Shown here: piece after piece, positions 37,153 to 50,469 of the stretch
Layout of the letters: the number at the start of each line of letters is the position of its first letter
How positions within the stretch are numbered: position 1 is the stretch's first letter
From: Ceratopteris richardii
Lineage: Eukaryota; Streptophyta; Polypodiopsida; Polypodiales; Pteridaceae
Length of the DNA: 64,000 nucleotides
Direction of reading: 5' to 3'
Assembly (NCBI GenBank): GCA_020310875.1
Contig: CM035406.1
Location: 219,391,863-219,455,862 of the forward strand
Notes under the pieces: model-generated
Seen by the model: the letters and a program-made list of their open reading frames with translations, nothing else
What the model was told of the DNA's origin: nothing
Databases searched by the model: none
Program-made: the position numbers and the translations under genes

Positions 37153-37413
37153 GAATGAAGGCATTCTGTGGGTAGAATATTGACACCAATGGATGAAGAT
37201 ATGAAAGATATTGACACCAGCATTCACGAGTTCACTGTCAAGGATGTAGTTGACAATGATGTGGATAGCAATCTGTGGAGCATGCACAAGAGTAAGGCTA
37301 AGTGGTTCAGGATCTTGGGTGTTCTGTCGGGTATGATCGCCGTTGGGAGGTGGTTTTCTGATATTTGCAGATGGAAGAACCCTATCACCACAGTTCTTGT
37401 CCATTTCCTCTTC
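37153..37413 (+). pseudogene. Captured MCTP (PRT_C region) gene fragment, copy 1
   Basis: The plus strand reads DVVDNDVDSNLWSMHKSKAK, WFRILGVLSGMIAVGRWF and DICRWKNPITTVLVHFLF. This matches the start of the C-terminal membrane-anchor region (PRT_C) of plant multiple-C2-domain transmembrane proteins, which have LWSMRRSKANFFRIM and WKNPITTVL-type sequences. These ER and plasmodesma tethers have C2 domains upstream, absent here. The fragment stops at HFLF, joined abruptly to the DCD exon 3 of the next unit. Confidence 0.75.
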
Positions 37414-38022
37414 GCTGCTAATGCTCCCTCGTATATGCTTTCTGTCAATGGTGCACACTGACATCTCACTCGTATGCGTGCCTACATGTAAACAAAACCT
37501 CATTACACCTCAAACAGTGATTTAATGTAATATCAGAGATTATTAAATCTAAGCAAAGAACCTGAGCTGAAAAATGTGTCTTTTGCTTCCCATCAGTCCA
37601 GGCATATGGATTGATGTTCATCTCTCCATAGCTATCTGCCTCAGAAATACCATGCAACTTTTTATCAATGTAATTAAACAAAAATAGTGGCATCCCTGGT
37701 CGAACATTCTTTACATAGATGATATGAGAAGCTCGAAGGCCTAGACATGCACAAAAGCTCATGATCAAGCTATTGTTCATGCATATGGTTTAAAGGGAGA
37801 GACGTATATCTCTGATAGAAAGTAAGAGGTGGTATAAAGTATACCAAACAGAAGCTGTGTGACACATTCATTGTAAGTCGCACGGTAATAGCCAAAAATC
37901 ACAGCAGCAAGCTCCTCCGCCGGAAGGTTCAAGAACGGGAGCGGTGATGAAGGAGAATGGCTAGCCCAAGAGGAAGGAGAATGAAGGCCTTTGTATGTTT
38001 CGGTCTTACGTCCAGCTCCCAT
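37414..38022 (-). pseudogene. Captured DCD-domain gene fragment, copy 2
   Basis: Exon 1 is 38022-37845. The first intron is 37844-37741. Exon 2 is 37740-37562 (SHIIYVKNVRPGMPLFLFNY). The second intron is 37561-37482 with good signals (GCTCAG|GTTCTT to ACATGTAG|GC). Exon 3 starts at 37481 (ARIRVRCQCAPLTESIYEGA) and is cut at about 37414, where it joins antisense MCTP sequence. Exons 1 and 2 make 119 codons in phase. This copy shows the ancestral splice sites better than copy 1. Confidence 0.75.
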
Positions 38023-38164
38023 GACAGAAGCACTTTGCTGGCGATGAGACTTGTAAGAGTAATTTTAGAGTTTGTTGGAAAACGTTAATTACAAATTTAT
38101 GTAATGAGATCATATGCTACGTGTGTATTAATTACAATAATACTTTCATAATAATATTTTTTAT

Positions 38165-38425
38165 GAATGAAGGCATTCTGTGGGTAGAATATTGACACCA
38201 ATGGATGAAGATATGAAAGATATTGACACCAGCATTCACGAGTTCACTGTCAAGGATGTAGTTGACAATGATGTGGATAGCAATCTGTGGAGCATGCGCA
38301 AGAGCAAGGATAAGTGGTTCAGGATCTTGGGTGTTCTGTCGAGTATGATCGCCGTTGGGAGGTGGTTTTCTGATATTTGCAGATGGAAGAACCCTATCAC
38401 CACAGTTCTCGTCCATTTCCTCTTC
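38165..38425 (+). pseudogene. Captured MCTP fragment, copy 2
   Basis: Almost identical to copy 1 (LWSMRKSKDKWFRILGVLS). After HFLF it passes into FDNRSQGE and stops near 38455. Beyond that a 24-bp segment (GGTGAATAAATGAAGAGAGTTC) is repeated once 60 bp later (38448 and 38508), marking another duplication. Confidence 0.72.
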
Positions 38426-38850
38426 CAGTTCGACAATAGATCCCAAGGTGAATAAATGAAGAGAGTTCTTGTACCTTTCGCTATTGTGCATGTCGATGAT
38501 TCCAAGGGTGAATTAATGAAGAGAGTTCTTGAATATCAAACATCATATTCATACTAGCTAATGACACCCAATATGTTGTTTTTTTTTTTATTTCAATATT
38601 ATTAAAAATTCTCTTTGGAGTTCTCCAAATATCATGTCACCTATATCCATGTAAGCAACTACTCATGAATTATGAACCACTCTAGTAAATTGTGGATGAT
38701 TGAAATCTTAACCGATAATATTGCAATAAATATATCGATGCAAAGTTGCATGTATGTAGTGTTATTTTCTCCTTTCTTTCATTCATGTTGTATTCTTAAG
38801 ATGTAGATATATAGATGTTGGCAAACTTGAACTTCTATAACATTTCAAGA
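38426..38850. other. Spacer before the right end of CACTA-2
   Basis: AT-rich, with no gene recognised apart from the small direct repeat at 38448-38530. Confidence 0.4.
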
Positions 38851-39084
38851 ACAAGAGTCATCGCTTATGCGACGTAAAAAGCATCGCCTAAGCGACGCTT
38901 TTTGGAACCGTCGTGTTAGCGACACTACAGGCGAGCGTCGTAGTACAAGTCGCAAAACGTGTCGTTCACTTCGTCATTTAATTGACGGTCCGTGCGCGAC
39001 GCTCATTACGACGCATGTTGCAATTTTATAGCGACGAATTTGTGTCTCCTTAACCGTCGCTATACGCCCGTATTCCTTGTAGTG
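38851..39084 (-). repeat. Right subterminal and terminal repeats of CACTA-2
   Basis: Dense GCGACG-family motifs (TTATGCGACG, CCTAAGCGACGC, GAGCGTCGTAG, GTGCGCGACGC) lead to the 30-bp terminal repeat 39055-39084. The left subterminal block at 18353-18655 mirrors this composition. Confidence 0.85.
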
Positions 39085-41049
39085 TACTTTCATATCTTGT
39101 TGGAAGAATTCTTCTTCCCTTTGAGAGGATAATTGAAGAAAATGCCTATTCCTACACATTGTCTTCCTGATGTATTCCATTGGATCATGAGTCCCTTTTT
39201 CTTCTGGCCATCAAGAAAAAGTACTCAATGGGATTCACTACCCACTGTCCCATACCAGTGGGTTCCTCATCCAATCCACATAACTTTGTCTCTATACTTT
39301 CTCACCTTTTCTGTCCTTATAAATGCCCTTCATACAATGGTACCAAATTTATAAGAGCAAGGACTAAGGTGCTAAGATTACACCACCTCTAATCTTACTT
39401 AAATATTTGGTTAACCATTTAATGTGGTATGATTTATCTTATCCAACTTAAAGTTTGACTTGATCTTTGCCTTGTTTGGGTCTTTTGGCTTTCTTTTCTT
39501 CTTTAGCCAAAATAAGAGATAAGAGTAGGTCTTTCCCAAAATAGATCCCTTCATGTTCAATGTTTTACCCATGGGTTTTACTTGGGGGTCTAGCTATTTT
39601 GCTTCATATAAGAAGTCATATTCCTTAGATCTATATTATTGGAATCCATAACGTATGTTATGTTATCCCTATGAAGCATCGAAATATCTTTAGGTTTATC
39701 CTTTATAGTTCATCCAACTTCTTTTCCTATCCTACTTAGGATTTATACAATCTTTATGGTGCATGCAAATCTTCTCTTGCATTGGGGTTCTTTGAGAAAT
39801 CCCAATCTTTGAGAGCTTCATTTACTTGGAAGATGTAATGAAAGCTATATGAAGTACTAGAATACAGGGAAGTACTTCAACTTTATCTATTTCTTGCATA
39901 TCTTTACCACTGTTGTGGAAGGACTCCATAACCTTCTAACATCTACCTACGAGGGAGGCGAACCATATGATATTCATGATGGTTGTCTCAAGATCTTGAA
40001 CGAAACTGCGTCGCAAAGGAAAATAGACTGAGTGTTTCAACCCATCTGGATGATGAGGTGAGATAGCAGAACGATCCTACGATTGCATCAATCTACTATC
40101 ACATACGAACTGTAGCAGATGTGAGGAGTTTTTGACATGCATTCAAAACCCAATTATAGTGTATATTATGAAGTCTCAGCTATGGCGGGTTCTGATGCTT
40201 GTAGCTTTAGTTGATTGCAGAAGGAGAGAATTTGACAAAGCTAGATATTACTCCATCGCCAGAGATAATAGGTACAGGCATGGAGAAGAACAAGAACTAC
40301 AAGGTTCAGTCGACAGCTCCAATGGAGAAAGCAATTGCAACAACCCAGGAGGGTTTGGAGAAAATCTGTTGAGCTTCAAATGAGTAAAGCAGAGGCAGAT
40401 CTACATTTTTAAAGGTGGAGCCCCAGTATGCTGGTGGGGAATACCAGTTCCACAAATCTCTGATTCATCTGCTTCGTAAGATGCTCGTGCAGAATCTCAC
40501 AGCCAAAGCGGACTTAGCTTTTGAAGGACCATCTTTGACCATAAGGCACGGAGTAAACATGCGCAGAACTCACCGAGAGGACACCGTGGTTATCAGCCTC
40601 TGCTGCAGCATGATCTGCTCACCACAACCACTGTCCAAACCAGATCAAAGACTTGTAGAAGCTGACCAAACCAGATAAAAAACGTGAATGGCGAGGATCA
40701 TCGTCGAGTGGCTATTCAATCCCATATAGACGATTTGCGCTTGCTTAGCGGCCTATAAAAGGTGCTCCAGAGAGTGTTATTTTCAAAACGTGGAGAAGAG
40801 AGAAGTGCTCATGATCGCAGCTTCTCCTTCTCACACTCCACGGGAATGAACGTGGACAGGTTACCTGTCGGACATTGAAGGAATAATGGCCCCTTTACTA
40901 TTGAAGAGGTGATTCGCACATAGCTTTTGCAGCTATAAATTGCAAGCACAAGGCTCTCGACGGCATCTCTACTCGCGCAGATGGATAGTAACTAAATGCT
41001 AAAGTCTTTACGTGAACACTTCAACTAGATATGACGTTCAAACATCCTA
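39085..41049 (-). other. Internal region of element F, right of CACTA-2
   Basis: No clear gag or pol frame on either strand. At 39911-39935 the sequence TGTTGTGGAAGGACTCCATA repeats the edge of the F LTR, preceded by TACCAC like the primer-binding junction. So a second LTR remnant lies inside F. From about 40130 to 40680 the plus strand has two short frames of ordinary composition (83 and 87 codons) that match nothing recognised. Confidence 0.4.
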
Positions 41050-41061
41050 GCTCTGATACCA
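41050..41061 (-). promoter_or_regulatory. Primer-binding site of element F
   Basis: The minus strand reads TGGTATCAGAGC, complementary to the 3' end of initiator methionine tRNA, the usual primer of plant LTR retrotransposons. It is one base away from the 5' LTR. Confidence 0.88.
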
Positions 41062-41062
41062 C

Positions 41063-41490
41063 TATTGTGGAAGGACTCCATAGCCTTCACACAACTGAAG
41101 ACTAACTAGCAAGCCCACACACTAGGAAGAGAGATGTCTTTCCACCCAACCAACCCCTCCAATATATAGCTCCAAGTCCAAAGGGGTAAGTCCCTCTCAA
41201 GGGGACATGTGTACCTTCCATCACATGGGACCCTAAGGTGGTCACATGGTTTCCAAGCTTAGGATATCACATGAAATCACATGGCTTCCAAAAGAAGACT
41301 CTCCAAGCTCTCACGTACAAACCAAGTGGCTAGGAGAAGCTTCCAATCAAGCCTAAGGTACTCAACCTTGGATAATTAGCCCTAAGGTTCAAAACCCATC
41401 TAAAAGGGGTAAATAAACCCATAAATCCCAAGGGTTTCACACCTAGAAACCCAAGGGTTATACCCCTTAGACCCATGTAATTCTACAACA
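41063..41490 (-). repeat. 5' LTR of element F
   Basis: Matches 16675-17102 over 428 bp. The plus-strand left edge reads TATTGTGG where the other LTR has TGTTGTGG, so one terminal base is mutated. Confidence 0.9.
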
Positions 41491-41495
41491 CTGCC

Positions 41496-43772
41496 CCTAC
41501 AAGGAATAATGCCACATGCACCAACAACTCCTCTTATCTTGTCATGGGAGTTGGTAAGATCATTCTGACTACTGCTGATGGTAGTTCTTTTAAATTGTCA
41601 GATGCTTTATTTGAGATCGCAAGGTGTATGGTCAAGGGTCAGGCTTTACCATATAGTTTCTGGCTTGAGGCTGTTATATGTGCAACATATGTACTTAATG
41701 GGTATCCCACTAAAGCATTGCAATCTATCACTCCATGTGAGGCTTGGCATGGTCGCGAGCCGTTTGTTGCTCACTTTTGTGTCTTTCGTTGTCTGGCATA
41801 TACATTAGTGCTTGAATAACAATGCATGAAATTGGATGATAAAGTAGTGAAATGTATTTTTGTTGGGTACAGTTCTGAAAGCAAAGGCTTTCGTCTATAT
41901 CATCCACAAACTAATGCATTCTGGTTAGTTGCGATGTTGATTTTATGGAAGATGTTATTCAGCCATTACTTTCATGTACTAAGGAGACATTTGTTAGCTC
42001 CAAAGATATGTATGATACTTTGTTGCCTCTTTTTATAGGTGGACAGTCTAGTGATGGACCAAATGAGGCAATTTCTCAACCTTTATAGATTTCATGTGAT
42101 GATGCAAATCATTCCAATTCTAATGCAGATATACATGATGCACTTGTTGATGAGAGAGCTGATATCAAGGAGGCAAAAACTATGCCAAAATGGTTGGTGC
42201 AGACTTTGCATGATTGCAAATTAGGTGCACGTCTATCATATCATACTCGTTCAAGCTCTCATAGTGCTTCTTTTGCATTAGATTGCTATGCTATGGCTGC
42301 CTCTAGTCTCTGTGATGAGAATGAGCCTATTTTGTTTGATGAAGCACAAAATTCAAAAAATTGGATGGCTGCTATGTAATGAGAATATGATGCTATTATG
42401 AAAAATGGTACCTGTTCTTTATGTGACTTGCCTCCTTGCAAGAAGGCCGTTGGCACTAAGTGGGTATACAAGCTGAAGCGTAAGCTTGGAAGGATCATTT
42501 GACACATATAAGGCTAAGCTTGTTGCAAAGGGTTATGCTCAAGAAAGAGGCATTGATTTAGATGAGACCTTTGCTCCTACATGCGGCATGACTACTGTTC
42601 GTAGCATCTGTGCGCTTGCAGCTCATCATGGTTGGAATGTACATCAGTTGGACATTAAAAATGCATTTCTGAATGGTGACTTGCATGAAGAAATGTATAT
42701 TTTTTAGCTCCATGGATTTGTGCTAAAAGGGCATGAAAACCAAGTGTGCAGGTTGAAAAAGGCATTATATGGTTTGAAGCAAGCACCATGTGCTTGGTAT
42801 GAAAAGATACATGCCTTCTTGGTTGCACATGGTTTCAAGAACAATCCAATTGAGAGCACCTTTTATGTTAAGCGTGCAAATGATGTGCTTCTGATCATTG
42901 TTGTGTATGTTGATGACATGCTACTCACTAATCGTCATGATTGCTGATTTTAAGGCTAATCTGCATGCCTCATTTGAGATGTCAGATTTGAGGCATTTGC
43001 ATCATTATTTGGACATTCAATTTATGCAATTTGATGGTGGAATAGCTTTGTGTCAAACAAAATATATTGATAGCATTTTGGCCTTGAAGACTGCAAACCT
43101 ATTGCCACTCCTATGGATATATGTTTATGATGAGTCTTCATGATGCTCAGCCAGGTATTCAATTTTCTATCTCACATGTGAGCAGGTTTATGCGTTGCCC
43201 AGGTGTCAACCATTGGCAGGCGGTTAAGCGCATCTTTCGCTACTTGAGTGGTACCCAGCTACTTGGGTTGTTTTATCCCAAGGGAGGATCACTACCACCA
43301 GATTTGCATGCTTTTTCTAACTCTGATTGAGGTGGTTGCTATGACACTTGTGTCCACTAGTGGTTTTTGCTTCATGCTTGGTAGCTCATGCATATCTTGG
43401 TTGAGCAAGAAGCAACATTGTGGCCACTTGTAGTTGTGAGGCTGAGTATAGGGCATCTTTCATAGTGACTGTTGAGTGTGTGTGGCCCAACCGCCTTATG
43501 GCTGATTTGGGTGTTGGTAAGTCTAGTACCACTACCATCTTCATTGACAGTCAGAGCACATTAGCAGTTGCAAGGAACCCTATGTTCCATGCTCGCACTA
43601 TGCACATTGAGGTGCACTATCATTATGTCAAGGAGAGGTTCTTTGCTTGAGAGATCAGCTTGGCATATGTGCCTAGATAGGAGAACATTGTAGACCTTTT
43701 CACAAAGGCTCTACCTAGGGAGAAGTTTGAAGCTTTTTGCAAAGCTTTGGGCTTACTTCATTTTGTGGATTG
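41496..43772 (+). pseudogene. copia D pol: protease end, integrase end, RT, RNase H
   Basis: The frame resumes in protease (VGKIILTTADGSSFKLSDAL). At about 41612 it jumps to the integrase C-terminal part (MVKGQALPYSFWLEAV; AWHGREPFVAHFCVF), so roughly 1 kb encoding the integrase zinc finger and core is deleted. RT has VGTKWVYKLKRK, YKAKLVAKGYAQERGID, VHQLDIKNAFLNGDLHEEMY, LKKALYGLKQAPCAWY and YVDDM (about 42907). RNase H has STSGFCFMLGSSCISW and FIDSQSTLAVARNPMFHART; the tail has ENIVDLFTKALP. Multiple stops and shifts break it. Confidence 0.85.
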
Positions 43773-43846
43773 ATTCCACATAGCTTGGCACTTCCTTATA
43801 CATGAGTCCCAGCTCCTTGTTCACGATATCACTCCCAGGGGGGATT

Positions 43847-44065
43847 TGTTGATATATGTAGGTAGTGATGTGTGTGAACACACTAGGACTACCAAGTCAC
43901 TTTTTTTCCTCTTTAAGAGGTTTTCCCCCAGCTTGTATATATGCCTATAGCCCTAATGGGTTACATATCTATGTAAATTCTGTTGGTAATACATTCAGTA
44001 TTGTGTGTTGTGCTCAAAGCTTCTTCTTCTTCCTTGTGCTGTTCATGTGCTTCCACAGACCTCAA
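43847..44065 (+). repeat. 3' LTR of copia D
   Basis: The polypurine tract CCAGGGGGGATT (43835-43846) is followed by TGTTGATATATGTAGG. A TATA-like TTGTATATATGCC lies at about 43934. The right edge, about 44065, is set by loss of similarity to the inverted copy at 44531-44750. Confidence 0.7.
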
Positions 44066-44530
44066 ACTCAAACATTCCACAACTGTTTTGCTAGTGATGC
44101 AATATGCATCATATATGTCGAAAATGAGTAATTAGTACCATCCAACTTATCATCAACAACCAACATATGGAATACATCATTTCTTTCAGCCATGGCCAGT
44201 GACTAAATACCCCCATGCAAAAAAATTATTGTATCTCAAAAAGTTGAACAAAAACACCTTGTCGAGCTTTGCTAAACCTATCAAAAACTTCGAGGTGCTT
44301 GTTAGGGAAAACCAAAACTTGTATATATATGGCACAAAGGTTGAAATTGCCTACATAATCACTACAATAGTGCATTCAAAGGCCAAAATGAGCTCAGATC
44401 AAAATTTCAACACCACAAAGTGAAGCTATTTTGAACTCCTGATTGCCTCGAGTATGCTCACCAAATTTCATGCAATTCCGAAACTATAATGGAGGGGTGC
44501 CAACAATGCCCTAGATGAAGTGGTGACTAT

Positions 44531-44750
44531 TCGAGGTCTATGGAAACACACAAAAAATAGTAGAAAGAAGAAAAAGCTTGAAGCACAATGCAATATTAAA
44601 TGTATTGCCAAGTGAATGTACAAAGATAAGTGACCTATTAGGGTTATCAACGTATATACAAACTGGGGGGAAAAACCTCCTAAAGCGTGAAAAAAGTGCC
44701 TTGCTGATACTATGTGTGTTCACACACATAACTACCAAAATATATCAACA
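44531..44750 (-). repeat. Inverted solo-type LTR related to copia D
   Basis: On the minus strand it starts TGTTGATATATTTTGGTAG at 44750 and follows the D LTR for 220 bp with moderate divergence (TTTTCCCCCCAGTTTGTATA; TGTGTTTCCATAGACCTC). No internal domain is attached, so it is a solo LTR or half of a rearranged element. It lies about 465 bp from the D LTR in opposite orientation. Confidence 0.7.
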
Positions 44751-48453
<3,703 letters not shown>

Positions 48454-50469
48454 ATGGTCCTGTATAATTTTAAACAGATAACCATCGTTCCTTCATCGAA
48501 GGATTTCGTTGACATTATCTTGTCACGCACTCAGAGACAGACGCCTACAGTTGTCCACAAGGGCTATGCGATTTCTAGATTGCGCCAGTTTTACATGAGA
48601 AAGGTTAAGTTCACTCAGCAAAATTTTTACGAGAAACTCTCTAAAATTATTGAGGATTTCCCTCGTCTTGATGATATACATCCTTTCTATGGAGATCTTC
48701 TCAATGTGTTATATGATAAAGATCATTACAAGCTTGCACTTGGTCAGGTGAATACTGCACGTAACCTTATCAGTAAGGTAAGCAAGGATTATGTCCGTCT
48801 ACTCAAGTATGGGGACTCGCTCTACAGGTGCAAGAAGCTAAAAGTTGCTGCCCTTGGACGTATGTGTACGATCATGAAACGCATTGGTCCTAGTTTGGCT
48901 TACCTCGAGCAGGTGCGACAACACATGTCTAGACTGCCAACCATTGATCCCAACACAAGGACCATCTTGATATGTGGATACCCGAACGTTGGTAAAAGTT
49001 CATTCATCAACAAGATCACTAGAGCTGATGTGGATGTTCAGCCTTATGCATTCACTACAAAGTCCCTATTTGTAGGACATACTGATTACAAGTATCTTCG
49101 ATGGCAAGTGATTGATACACCTGGAATATTAGACCATCCTTTGGAAGATCGTAACACAATTGAAATGCTCAGCATTACTGCACTTGCACATTTAAGGGCT
49201 GCTGTTCTATTTTTTATCGATATATCAGGGTCTTGTGGATACACTATTGAGCAACAGGCAGCTTTATTTCACAGCATCAAGCCTTTATTTTCCAATAAGC
49301 CCCTGCTTGTGGTTTGTAATAAAGTAGACCTGCAGCCTCTCGAGTCACTAGGAGAGGATGAAAGAAGAATAATAATGGAGATGAAGTCAGAGGCTGCCAA
49401 ATGTGCTGTCGCGGGGTCTGTTATAGACGAACAGCCGTGTTCTGATGATTGCTTGCTCACAATGAGCACACTCACGGAGGAAGGTGTCATAGCTGTGAAA
49501 AATGCAGCCTGTGAGAGGTTATTGCAGCAGCGAGTGGAAGTCAAAATGAAATCCAAAAAGCTTACTGATTGCTTAAATCGAATACATGTTGCAGTGCCAC
49601 GCATAAGAGATGCTAAAGAGAGACCCCCATGTATTCCAGAGTCTGTGCTTGAAAGTCGAGAACAAGATATCAAACTTAAGAGAAAGCTTGAAAAGGATCT
49701 TGAGAACGAGAATGGAGGTGCAGGGGTTTACTCTGCCAATCTGCATAAAAGTTATATCTTGTCAGATGAATCATGGAAAGATGATATCATGCCTGAGATT
49801 TTGGATGGGCATAATATTGCTGATTTTATTGATCCTGATATTCTTCAAAGGCTTGAAGAGCTCGAACAGGAGGAAGGACTGAGAGAGGCCAAGGAGGCTG
49901 AGGAGGGAAGTGACATGAGTGAGGATGAACTTGATCCAGAGGAGAAAGAAGCTTTGGATGCAATCAGAAAGAAGAAGAAGAAGTTGCTTGAAGAGCATAG
50001 AGCAAAAAAGGTTACAGCAGGCAGCAAGCCTGTTGTCCCCCGCAAGTTCGATAAGGATAGAAAGTTTGGTACTGCTAAAATGTCCAGGCATCTCATTAGT
50101 CTCGGATTGGATCCAAGTGCAGCAGTGGAACGGGCAAGAAGTAGGTCACTTTCCAGACAAGGAAGGAAAAGAGAAAGATCTGCTGCTATGGAGTTAGATG
50201 ACGCAGCTGATGCAATGGATATTGATAAGCCAAGAAAGAGGTTGCGCTTGCGCTCACGTTCATTATCCAGAACTTCAAAAGAAGCTGTTCCTGGTGAGGG
50301 TTTCAAGGATACAGCTCAAAAAGTAAAGGCTGTCAAACTAGGACGGAAGGCTGTCAAGCAACGCAACAAGAATGCCAAAAAGGGTGAAGCTGATAGGGTG
50401 ATTTACAATATGAAGCCAAGACATCTTTTTGCTGGAAAGCGGTCCTTGGGAAAGACTGATAGGCGCTAG
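48454..50469 (+). CDS. NOG1: Nucleolar GTP-binding protein 1 (NOG1)
   Basis: NOG1 is a nucleolar GTPase needed for assembly and export of the 60S ribosomal subunit. The frame is 671 codons, close to plant NOG1 length, without introns. ATG 48454 lies in GCCACCATGG and gives the conserved start [18 protein letters not shown]. An upstream in-frame GTG at 48403 is not used. Residues 1-165 form the N-terminal helical domain. The G domain has GYPNVGKS (175-182), switch region [13 protein letters not shown] (221-224) and NKVD (289-292). The NOGCT segment (about 375-430) has [17 protein letters not shown]. The C-terminal third is acidic then basic, with [11 protein letters not shown] and [13 protein letters not shown] as likely nuclear and nucleolar signals. 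All key residues are intact, so it is probably functional. Confidence 0.96.
   Translation: MVLYNFKQITIVPSSKDFVDIILSRTQRQTPTVVHKGYAISRLRQFYMRKVKFTQQNFYEKLSKIIEDFPRLDDIHPFYGDLLNVLYDKDHYKLALGQVNTARNLISKVSKDYVRLLKYGDSLYRCKKLKVAALGRMCTIMKRIGPSLAYLEQVRQHMSRLPTIDPNTRTILICGYPNVGKSSFINKITRADVDVQPYAFTTKSLFVGHTDYKYLRWQVIDTPGILDHPLEDRNTIEMLSITALAHLRAAVLFFIDISGSCGYTIEQQAALFHSIKPLFSNKPLLVVCNKVDLQPLESLGEDERRIIMEMKSEAAKCAVAGSVIDEQPCSDDCLLTMSTLTEEGVIAVKNAACERLLQQRVEVKMKSKKLTDCLNRIHVAVPRIRDAKERPPCIPESVLESREQDIKLKRKLEKDLENENGGAGVYSANLHKSYILSDESWKDDIMPEILDGHNIADFIDPDILQRLEELEQEEGLREAKEAEEGSDMSEDELDPEEKEALDAIRKKKKKLLEEHRAKKVTAGSKPVVPRKFDKDRKFGTAKMSRHLISLGLDPSAAVERARSRSLSRQGRKRERSAAMELDDAADAMDIDKPRKRLRLRSRSLSRTSKEAVPGEGFKDTAQKVKAVKLGRKAVKQRNKNAKKGEADRVIYNMKPRHLFAGKRSLGKTDRR

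Larger units (their letters stand above)
36432..38425. repeat. Two tandem copies of the DCD-MCTP fragment pair
   Basis: Unit 1 (about 36432-37413) and unit 2 (about 37423-38425) are offset by 991 bp at the DCD end and 1,012 bp at the MCTP end. The growth comes from a short insert near 38085-38110 (TACAAATTTATGTAATGAGATCA). Identity by eye is above 95%. In each unit the DCD fragment is on the minus strand and the MCTP fragment on the plus strand. Confidence 0.9.
18353..39084. mobile_element. CACTA-2: non-autonomous CACTA element with captured host gene fragments
   Basis: The left end CACTACAAGAAATAGGGG (18353) and the right end (reverse complement CACTACAAGGAATACGGG, ending 39084) match at 26 of 30 terminal bases. 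They are flanked by the 3-bp duplication TAC (18350-18352 and 39085-39087), the size made by CACTA transposases. GCGACG-type subterminal repeats lie inside both ends. The 20.7 kb contains microsatellite, gypsy element B (14.9 kb), an exon-derived tandem array, and two copies of a DCD/MCTP gene-fragment pair. No transposase frame is seen, so movement would need a helper such as a CACTA-1 relative. Confidence 0.9.
16675..41490 (-). mobile_element. LTR retrotransposon F, minus strand, interrupted by CACTA-2
   Basis: Two 428-bp direct LTRs (16675-17102 and 41063-41490) are flanked by a perfect 5-bp duplication CTGCC (16670-16674 and 41491-41495). A primer-binding site (reverse complement TGGTATCAGAGC) lies beside the right LTR, and a polypurine tract beside the left one, so transcription runs right to left. 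Without CACTA-2 the internal region is only about 3.2 kb and shows no clear gag or pol. F is therefore a non-autonomous or strongly deleted element. By eye the LTRs differ at about 14 of 428 positions. Confidence 0.9.
16194..44065 (+). mobile_element. Ty1/copia element D, split by a nested insertion
   Basis: Gag, zinc-knuckle and protease sequence stops at 16669. The same protease resumes at 41496 in frame (SLEPA then PTRNNATCTNNSSYL), followed by integrase, RT and RNase H pieces, a polypurine tract and an LTR. The 24.8 kb between is element F with its own nested cargo. No 5' LTR was found near 16194, so the element is also truncated or diverged at its 5' end. Confidence 0.8.
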
